The notes under the pieces were generated by a model. That model worked only from the letters and a program-made list of their open reading frames with translations. It made no database searches and was not told the origin of the DNA. The position numbers were made by a program, and so were the translations under genes. Source: Methanobrevibacter sp. (GTDB taxonomy: Archaea > Methanobacteriota > Methanobacteria > Methanobacteriales > Methanobacteriaceae). Taken from it: a stretch of 21,299 bases of DNA. Position 1 is the stretch's first letter. Every line of letters begins with the position of its first letter. The DNA lies in NCBI GenBank assembly GCA_031261945.1, contig JAISIQ010000155.1, positions 1 to 21,299 of the forward strand. The letters are read 5' to 3'. Positions 15,959 to 21,299 of this stretch are shown here, piece by piece.

Positions 15959-16387
15959 GTTCATGATAATTGTCTTTAAATTGATAATTATCTTCTTTAA
16001 TTATTGATTTATCAATTCCAGTTAATTTTATCGTAGGTATTTCTTATTGTTTCATCATCTACTTTACTATATATTTGTGTAGTAGATATATTTAATAGAA
16101 TTAGTATAATTACTAAATGCATAGCCAATATATAAATTACAATAATATTTTCATACAATTGATAATTTATTATACAATTATATATTTATCATACTATTTA
16201 AAAATATCAGATTTTTTATGATTTTTATTAAATTAAGTTTTATTAAATTTATTAAAATTATTAGAACTATTAAAATTATTAAAATTATATTAAAAAATAT
16301 TTCATATAATTAATACCATAATCTATAAATCAATAAAAACATAAAAATAAAATCAAACAAAATAAGAAAAATAAGAAATAAAAAATA

Positions 16388-16423
16388 AAAAAATATAGAA
16401 CTTATAAAAAATATAGAACTTAT
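16388..16423 (+). repeat. Exact 18-bp tandem duplication upstream of ribB
   Basis: AAAAAATATAGAACTTAT occurs at 16388-16405 and again at 16406-16423 with no mismatch. The junction creates CTTATAAAAAATAT, a good TATA-like stretch about 45 bp before the ribB start. A duplicated promoter element or simple slippage would both fit. Confidence 0.8.
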
Positions 16424-16449
16424 TATACAATAACTAATACTGTGATTTT

Positions 16450-17115
16450 ATGTTAAAAAAGGCATTAAAAGCAATGAAAAATGGTGAATTTGTTCTCATG
16501 TTTGATGATGAGAAAAGAGAAAGAGAAACAGACATGATAATCGGAGCAGAGTTTGTAAATCCTGAAAATGTAGCTATTATGAGGGAAGATGCAGGAGGAT
16601 TAATCTGTACAGCTATTCACCCTGATTTTTGTGATAAAATAGGATTACCCTTTATGACTGATATCATGGAAGCAGCTATTCCTGAATATCCTGTTTTAGA
16701 GAAATTAGCTCCAACTGATATTCCTTATGATGAAAGATCTTCATTTTCTATATGGGCGAATCACAGAAAGACTTTCACAGGAATAACTGACAATGATAGG
16801 TCATTAACAATTACTAAAATAGCTGAACTATGTGAAGAAGAAAGATTTGATGATTTTGGAAAAGAATTCAGATCACCCGGGCACGTTTCATTACTTCGTG
16901 GAGCTAAAGGATTACTTAAAGGTAGACAAGGACATACTGAGATTAGTTTAGCTATGGCCGAAATAGCTGAAATAACACCAGTTACTGTTGTCTGTGAGAT
17001 GATGGATGCTAAAACAGGTGAAGCTCGAACAGTAGATGAAGCTGAAGAGTATGCAAAAGAACATAATCTCATATTTCTTGATGGAAATCAAGTTATAGAA
17101 GAATATTTAAAATAG
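16450..17115 (+). CDS. ribB: 3,4-dihydroxy-2-butanone-4-phosphate synthase
   Basis: This enzyme converts ribulose 5-phosphate to formate and the four-carbon precursor of riboflavin. The 221 residues are full length for the stand-alone archaeal form. The acidic active-site loop is FDDEKRERETDMI at about 19-31. REDAGGLICTAI, HRKTFTGITDNDRSLTI, SPGHVSLLRG, and RQGHTEISLAMAEIA complete the family pattern. There is no fused GTP cyclohydrolase domain. GTGAT precedes the ATG at good spacing. The next gene starts 25 bp downstream on the same strand. In M. jannaschii ribB adjoins ribK; here the accessory island separates them. Confidence 0.96.
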   Translation: MLKKALKAMKNGEFVLMFDDEKRERETDMIIGAEFVNPENVAIMREDAGGLICTAIHPDFCDKIGLPFMTDIMEAAIPEYPVLEKLAPTDIPYDERSSFSIWANHRKTFTGITDNDRSLTITKIAELCEEERFDDFGKEFRSPGHVSLLRGAKGLLKGRQGHTEISLAMAEIAEITPVTVVCEMMDAKTGEARTVDEAEEYAKEHNLIFLDGNQVIEEYLK

Positions 17116-17128
17116 ATAGTAAGAATAC

Positions 17129-17133
17129 AGGGT
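17129..17133 (+). promoter_or_regulatory. Ribosome binding site supporting a TTG start
   Basis: AGGGT lies 7 bp before TTG at 17141. No ATG or GTG gives a comparable frame with a site, so TTG is the likely start of the 129-residue gene. Confidence 0.6.
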
Positions 17134-17140
17134 AAGAAAA

Positions 17141-17530
17141 TTGACTTCTCAAAATTCTGAAAATATAGCTAATATTGAATATATTGATATTGAATATATT
17201 GAAAATAAAATAAAAGAATTAATGAAATTTTTTTCTTCATATGCTCCTTGTTGGAATCATACCTTTATTTTAGGATCACTAGATTATATTTTAATAGCTT
17301 TAAAAAAAGATAAAATAGCTATTTCAAATGAAAGTTCTCTAAAAAATAATATAAATAGCTATTATGATGATTTAGAAATATTTAAAGGAAATTGTAAAGA
17401 ATCATTAGAATATGAAAATATAGAACTAATAGAAAAAAAATTTAGTAAAATTGAAGATAAAATAGAAAAATTAGCTATTTTACCAAGATTAGATAATACT
17501 AGTATTGATTTAAAAGATTTTGATTCATAA
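17141..17530 (+). CDS. Conserved-looking hypothetical protein, 129 aa
   Basis: I do not recognise this family. The product is small, acidic and probably helical and soluble, with no signal peptide. The best-ordered part is residues about 25-55, where FFSSYAPCWNHTFILGSLDYILIALKK contains a Cys-Trp-x-His segment. The C-terminal half is charged and coiled-coil-like (ENIELIEKKFSKIEDKIEKL). The gene lies 25 bp after ribB and 36 bp before the PIN-domain gene, so it is probably in their transcript. Codon use is like its neighbours, and it has several AATAGCTATT sites including two exact copies (17314-17323 and 17354-17363). That argues for a resident gene rather than a newcomer. Confidence 0.75.
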   Translation: MTSQNSENIANIEYIDIEYIENKIKELMKFFSSYAPCWNHTFILGSLDYILIALKKDKIAISNESSLKNNINSYYDDLEIFKGNCKESLEYENIELIEKKFSKIEDKIEKLAILPRLDNTSIDLKDFDS

Positions 17531-17566
17531 GTTATTTTAATTCCTAAACTCAAAAGGAGAAGTAGA

Positions 17567-18232
17567 ATGAATCCATTAAAAAGTAAAAAACATGCAAATA
17601 TGGAGAAATTCAAAGAACAATTTAAAAATCTTGAAAAAGAAGATTATGTAATCTATGATGCTAATATAATAATATATTACTGTTTTTTATTTGAAGGATG
17701 TAGAATTCTTGAATATACAAGAAAATCTCGAGAAATAACTAATTTTTTAATAGATTCAAAAACAAAAATATTAGTACCTACTTTTATTATTGATGAAATT
17801 GAAAGAAAAGGAATAAGTGAAATTATAAATGATTATTTAGAAAATCCAAGTAATATTGTAGGATGTAAAACAATTCGACCTGCTCAACATCTTGCGATGT
17901 ACTATAAAATTAAAGAAAGATTTTCAAAATTAAAAGAAGAAAATTGGTTTGAAATAGATAACTATAAACTAAACTCAAATCAGTTAAATGAAATAAAAAC
18001 ATTCTTTAAATCAAGAGAGAAAACAAAGAAAATGCAAAAGCTATTAAAAAAGAAAAGAAAGCACAATCCTATTCCATCAAAAGCAGATTTAGGACTTATA
18101 TTATTTTCAAAAGAAAAAGAAAGTATTCTTCTAACTAATGATCGAGATATTACTTGTTTTTCATCAGAACTAAAAGAAGAAGGATTTTCTTATGAAATTA
18201 TAAATTTAAAAGAGGATATTAAATATATTTAA
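17567..18232 (+). CDS. PIN-domain protein without an antitoxin partner
   Basis: This is a predicted metal-dependent ribonuclease. The 221 residues hold a PIN fold split by a basic insertion. Acidic residues are Asp31 in VIYDANIII, Glu77 in FIIDEIER, Asp174 in SKADLGLILF, and Asp192/Asp194 in LLTNDRDITCF. Residues about 110-168 form a Lys-rich helical insertion, ending in LLKKKRKHNP, that could bind RNA. It is larger than VapC toxins (about 130 residues) and no antitoxin gene is beside it, so an RNA-processing or RNA-decay role is more likely than a toxin role. AGGAG lies 9 bp before the ATG. Its stop overlaps the stop of the convergent CobB/CobQ-like gene by a few bases. Confidence 0.8.
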   Translation: MNPLKSKKHANMEKFKEQFKNLEKEDYVIYDANIIIYYCFLFEGCRILEYTRKSREITNFLIDSKTKILVPTFIIDEIERKGISEIINDYLENPSNIVGCKTIRPAQHLAMYYKIKERFSKLKEENWFEIDNYKLNSNQLNEIKTFFKSREKTKKMQKLLKKKRKHNPIPSKADLGLILFSKEKESILLTNDRDITCFSSELKEEGFSYEIINLKEDIKYI

Positions 18233-19812
18233 TTAAGAAAATACTTTTTTATTTTTTCATAATCTAAATAGCTATTAAATTCAGGAATAGCTGCCATATT
18301 AGCTATTTTATCTAAATCAAGGTATTTTTCTATAGTATTGAGTGCAGGTAATGAAAAATCTTCTAAGTTTATTTCTATTTCTGGTATAGTGGATCTTTCA
18401 TCTAAGCTGATTTTTGGAATAGGTATTATCTCATCGATGTTTGTTTTGTTTTTTATGTAATTTGAAGCTTCATTAAAAATTTCCATGTCATAGACTTTGT
18501 TTAAAATAATTCCATTAATAGCTATTCCCATTTCATTTAGTTTATTAGCATGACTAACAATATCAATAGCTGCTGATTCAATTCCTCCTTTATTAACACC
18601 CGTTACAAGTAACATTGGAATATTTGAAGAAATAGCTATTTCTGCTCCAGAATAAGGAATTTTTTCATTGAGAAGTCCAGTAAACACACTCATAACTCCT
18701 TCAATAAGAACAAAATCATAATCTGAATCTCTTAATTTATCTAAAACATCTTTTATTTCCATCCATCCAAGATGTCCAATTTTAATTGATGCAAAATCTT
18801 CCATTTTTCCTTTAGTTAAATATAATGAAGGAATAGTATCTCGAACATCAGGACCTACTTTCAAAATAGCTATTTTCATTCCTCTTTTTGTTAAAGCTCC
18901 AGATATTCCAGTTGTAATGAATGTTTTACCAGAATCAGAACCATTACTTGCTATCATTAAAACTGGAGGTATTTGACCAATATTATTCTGTGAATTAGAA
19001 TTAAAATTAAGATTAAAATTAGAATTAGAATTAAGTAATTTTATTCCAGAATCAATACCTAATTCACTTCTAATAGCTATTTTTAAAACATTATTTCTTT
19101 CAAAAATATCTTTTTTAGCTATTTCATCAGCATCAATAAAATCTAAAACATTATCAACGATTTGAGGATTTTCATCTAATATTCCATGAATCATTGTTCC
19201 AATAACATTTCCATCATCATTTCTAACACCAGATACAACAGAATCATCAGTATCTTTATAATTAGCTCTTTTTAATTTAGAATAAATAATAGGAATGTCT
19301 GTAGGAATATTTGTATGAGTATCTGTAGGAGTATCTGTTGTAGAAATAGGTGTTGTAGAATTAAAATCAATTTTACCATAAGTATGAGAATGAAATCCAG
19401 TTATTTTAGTTATATTATTAGTAAAAAAAGAATCATTAGTAGTAAAAGCTTCAACTCTATCATTACTTATAAATGGAGAAAAATTAACATTAAGAAGACC
19501 TATTCCTTTTTTTATAATAGGACAAGGAGATTTTCTGCCTGTGTTTGTTTCATTAGCTATTGCTTGAAATCCAGAGCATATTCCAATTACTGGTTTTCCA
19601 TCTTTAGCTATTTTCTTAATTTCAATAGCTAATTCTGGACTTATAGAGTCAGATTCAAGAAGGCTTCCACCAGGAATAATAAGAGCGTCAAGAGCTTTAT
19701 GAGCTTTAATTCCATTAACTAATCCATTAGATTTTACAATATCAGTTGGAAGATTTCCAAAATCTTCAAATCCAGGAACAGATCCTTTGAGATATGCTAA
19801 TCCAATTTTCAT
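18229..19812 (-). CDS. CobB/CobQ-like protein with swapped domains: glutaminase then ATPase
   Basis: The 527-residue product joins a class I glutamine amidotransferase domain (1-230) to a P-loop dethiobiotin-synthetase/CbiA-like domain (about 282-500). In CobB/CbiA and CobQ/CbiP the ATPase comes first, so the order here is reversed. The glutaminase nucleophile is Cys79 in IGICSGFQAI. His209 in TMIHGILDE completes the pair. The P-loop is GSDSGKT at 291-297, with FVLIEGVMS as the acidic strand. An Asn-rich linker (about 260-277) joins the halves, and a Thr/Pro-rich insertion lies at about 152-174. A role in ATP-dependent amidation of a cofactor carboxylate is likely; the substrate is unknown. 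gatA is upstream on the same strand, 69 bp away. Confidence 0.82.
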   Translation of the reverse strand: MKIGLAYLKGSVPGFEDFGNLPTDIVKSNGLVNGIKAHKALDALIIPGGSLLESDSISPELAIEIKKIAKDGKPVIGICSGFQAIANETNTGRKSPCPIIKKGIGLLNVNFSPFISNDRVEAFTTNDSFFTNNITKITGFHSHTYGKIDFNSTTPISTTDTPTDTHTNIPTDIPIIYSKLKRANYKDTDDSVVSGVRNDDGNVIGTMIHGILDENPQIVDNVLDFIDADEIAKKDIFERNNVLKIAIRSELGIDSGIKLLNSNSNFNLNFNSNSQNNIGQIPPVLMIASNGSDSGKTFITTGISGALTKRGMKIAILKVGPDVRDTIPSLYLTKGKMEDFASIKIGHLGWMEIKDVLDKLRDSDYDFVLIEGVMSVFTGLLNEKIPYSGAEIAISSNIPMLLVTGVNKGGIESAAIDIVSHANKLNEMGIAINGIILNKVYDMEIFNEASNYIKNKTNIDEIIPIPKISLDERSTIPEIEINLEDFSLPALNTIEKYLDLDKIANMAAIPEFNSYLDYEKIKKYFLN

Positions 19813-19881
19813 AATCTTACCTATTAGCTATTAAAATTAGCTATTGTATTACAACTATTGCAGCTATTACAGATATTACAG
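19813..19881 (-). other. Short spacer with four AGCTAT sites
   Basis: The 69 bp between gatA and the CobB/CobQ-like gene hold AGCTAT at 19826, 19839, 19862 and 19880, the last at the gatA stop. AGGTAAGA just before the downstream ATG is that gene's ribosome binding site. This is the only noncoding stretch with a high density of the motif, and the spacing is irregular. Confidence 0.65.
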
Positions 19882-21261
19882 CTATGACAACTTTTCAAAT
19901 GCATTCATAGCTTCAATTATTTTTAAATCTTCATTAGGCTTAGCTTGGAATTGTAATCCAACAGGAATTCCCTCAGATTCTCCTGCTTTGATGCTTCCTG
20001 CAGGTATTCCTGCTAAGTTAGCTATTACTGTTAAAACATCATAAGCATACATTTCCATAGGTTCAAGCTCTTCACCTATTTTATGTGGAAGTTTTGGAAC
20101 AGTAGGTCCAGCTATTAAATCTACACCATCTAATAGCTTGTTTATTTCATTTCTAATAAGTGATCTTGCTTGAAGAGCTTTTTTATAGTATTTTCCACTG
20201 AATTCTTGTTGTGAAATATAAGCTCCCATTTCAATTCTTCTTAAAACCTCTTCACCACAAACATCTTCAATTTTATAACCATATTTTCTTCCATCATATT
20301 TTCTTGTAGCAGAGAAGAACTCAACATAGTTAATTAAGTAATAAGTAGGAATACACAAATCAATATAATCAAAAGATAATTCAGCTATTTCAGCACCAGC
20401 ATCAGCTATTTTATCAATAGCTATATCAATTATACCATTAATATTATCATCAGATACATCTTTAAACTCGCTACATATAGCTATTCTCTTATCATTGAAA
20501 AAATCTTCAGGATCTTGATTTAATTTTTCTGTAAAAATTGGGAATTCTTGGTTTAAACTTGTACATTCTGTTTCATCATAACCAATAATTGTATCTAAGG
20601 CAATAGCTATTCCTGAGGTATCATTTGCAAAAGGACCGATCTGATCTAAACTCATTGAAAGATCAAGAAGTCCTTGTCTTGAAACAGCGCCATAAGTAGG
20701 TTTAAAACCAATAACACCACAATGAGAAGCAGGATTTCTAATAGAACCTCCTGTATCAGAACCAATAGCTATATCACACATTTCTGCTGCAATAGCTGCT
20801 GCACTTCCTCCGCTTGAGCCTCCTGGAATTCTTCCTGGAGCTGAAGGATTGTCTGTTGGCCCATAACATGAGCTTTCAGTTGAGCTACCTGCTGCAAACT
20901 CATCCATATTAGTTATTCCAATGATAATTCCATCATTTTCTTTGATTCTTTTTATAACAGTAGCATCATAGCTACCTTGATAATTTTCAAGAGTTTTAGA
21001 AGCTGCAGATATTATATGATCTTCTACGTTGATATTAGCTTTAATAGCAAATGTAAGTCCTGCAAGTGGCCCTACTTCTTCCCCATTAGCTATTTTAGTA
21101 TCAATTTCCTTTGCTTTAGCTATTGCTTCTTCTTTATTTATTTCTAAAAAAGCATTGATTTTGCTATTTTTACTTTCAATAGTGTTTATGAAGTTTCCTA
21201 CATTATCTTCTGCTTTTAATTCTTGATTTTTTATTGCATTTGACTTTTCTAATATATTCAT
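19882..21261 (-). CDS. gatA: Asp-tRNA(Asn)/Glu-tRNA(Gln) amidotransferase subunit A
   Basis: GatA is the amidase subunit of GatCAB. It releases ammonia from glutamine, or asparagine, to amidate mischarged Asp-tRNA-Asn (and Glu-tRNA-Gln in bacteria; archaea use GatDE for that). The amidase signature triad is visible: Lys74 in FAIKANI, cis-Ser149 in GGSSGGS and Ser173 in GSDTGGSIRNPAS. KPTYGAVSRQGLLDLSMSLDQIGP follows as in other GatA proteins. The 459 residues are close to the usual 450-485. AGGTG at 21267-21271 precedes the ATG. gatB and gatC are not in the window. The gene is complete. Confidence 0.94.
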   Translation of the reverse strand: MNILEKSNAIKNQELKAEDNVGNFINTIESKNSKINAFLEINKEEAIAKAKEIDTKIANGEEVGPLAGLTFAIKANINVEDHIISAASKTLENYQGSYDATVIKRIKENDGIIIGITNMDEFAAGSSTESSCYGPTDNPSAPGRIPGGSSGGSAAAIAAEMCDIAIGSDTGGSIRNPASHCGVIGFKPTYGAVSRQGLLDLSMSLDQIGPFANDTSGIAIALDTIIGYDETECTSLNQEFPIFTEKLNQDPEDFFNDKRIAICSEFKDVSDDNINGIIDIAIDKIADAGAEIAELSFDYIDLCIPTYYLINYVEFFSATRKYDGRKYGYKIEDVCGEEVLRRIEMGAYISQQEFSGKYYKKALQARSLIRNEINKLLDGVDLIAGPTVPKLPHKIGEELEPMEMYAYDVLTVIANLAGIPAGSIKAGESEGIPVGLQFQAKPNEDLKIIEAMNAFEKLS

Positions 21262-21299
21262 TAAAACACCTGATACCTCGACTGTGTATTTTAATTTCT

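Larger units (their letters stand above)
15693..16449. other. 757-bp AT-rich spacer between the island and ribB
   Basis: No gene, tRNA or structured RNA is visible. The stretch has several AT inverted repeats, a long poorly coding middle, and an 18-bp tandem duplication near ribB. Complete AGCTAT motifs are absent. The size is unusual next to the 24-38 bp gaps between downstream genes, so it may hold decayed insertion sequence, the island's right boundary, and promoters for the methyltransferase (minus) and ribB (plus). GTGAT at 16442-16446 is the ribB ribosome binding site. Confidence 0.6.
296..20611. repeat. Dispersed palindrome AATAGCTATT
   Basis: I count 21 exact copies. Examples are 296-305, 827-836, 4515-4524, 4780-4789, 6168-6177, 7825-7834, 8326-8335, 8528-8537, 8828-8837, 11213-11222, 11903-11912, 12143-12152, 13163-13172, 17314-17323, 17354-17363, 18267-18276, 18631-18640, 18865-18874, 19072-19081 and 20602-20611. 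The half-site ATAGCT or AGCTAT occurs about 140 times by hand count. Sites lie mostly in genes on both strands. Simple base-composition reasoning predicts fewer than one exact copy in the window. The function is unknown. Confidence 0.85.

Noticed and set aside
15693..16449. FMN riboswitch or tRNA gene upstream of ribB
   Set aside because: There are no G+C-rich stems, no conserved riboswitch blocks and no cloverleaf. The spacer is nearly pure A+T.
12800..16449. Integrase, transposase, tRNA attachment site or flanking direct repeats for the island
   Set aside because: I looked for them on both sides and found none, so the mode of insertion is open.
17567..18232. Second VapC toxin
   Set aside because: It is too long, has a large basic insertion and has no antitoxin-like neighbour.

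Overview
The window is a stretch of AT-rich chromosome (about 30% G+C by eye) from a methanogenic archaeon of the order Methanobacteriales, most likely Methanobrevibacter or a close relative. The clearest markers are O-phosphoseryl-tRNA synthetase (sepS), a TfrA-type thiol:fumarate reductase subunit, an archaeal CTP-dependent riboflavin kinase (ribK), a 5'-deoxyadenosine deaminase-like amidohydrolase and archaeal LeuRS. Ribosome binding sites of the GGTGAT, AGGTG and AGGAG types match an archaeal 16S 3' end. The genus call is inference.

Layout: nadE and cutA (+), an AT-rich spacer of about 0.5 kb, leuS (+), then a FAH-family hydrolase and hisG (both -). A 457-bp divergent spacer follows, then dadD/mtaD-like deaminase (+), tfrA (-), and a spacer holding a 109-bp direct repeat. 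Next come sepS and ribK (+, overlapping by 4 bp), then a minus-strand accessory island at about 12.8-15.7 kb. The island holds a VapBC-type toxin-antitoxin pair and a Dam-class methyltransferase overlapping a restriction-type endonuclease. An empty 757-bp spacer leads to ribB (+), an unrecognised 129-aa gene and an orphan PIN-domain protein (+). The window ends with a domain-swapped CobB/CobQ-like amidotransferase-ATPase and gatA (both -).

The housekeeping genes cover cofactors (NAD, riboflavin, probably tetrapyrrole or another amidated cofactor), histidine, SAM by-product salvage and three parts of tRNA charging (LeuRS, SepRS, GatA). The island sits between ribK and ribB, which are neighbours in Methanocaldococcus jannaschii (MJ0056/MJ0055), so it looks like an insertion.

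The most striking signal is not a gene. The palindrome AATAGCTATT occurs 21 times exactly, and its half-site (ATAGCT or AGCTAT) roughly 140 times by hand count. Copies are spread through nearly every housekeeping gene on both strands, are almost absent from the long spacers, and are almost absent from the island. Where the full palindrome would create a TAG stop codon, genes carry a half-site using the otherwise rare pairs AAG-CTA or GAG-CTA. This looks like a HIP1-like, nucleotide-level genomic signature. A second theme is short tandem duplication (12-18 bp), both in spacers and as in-frame expansions inside conserved enzymes (leuS, tfrA, the CobB/CobQ-like gene).
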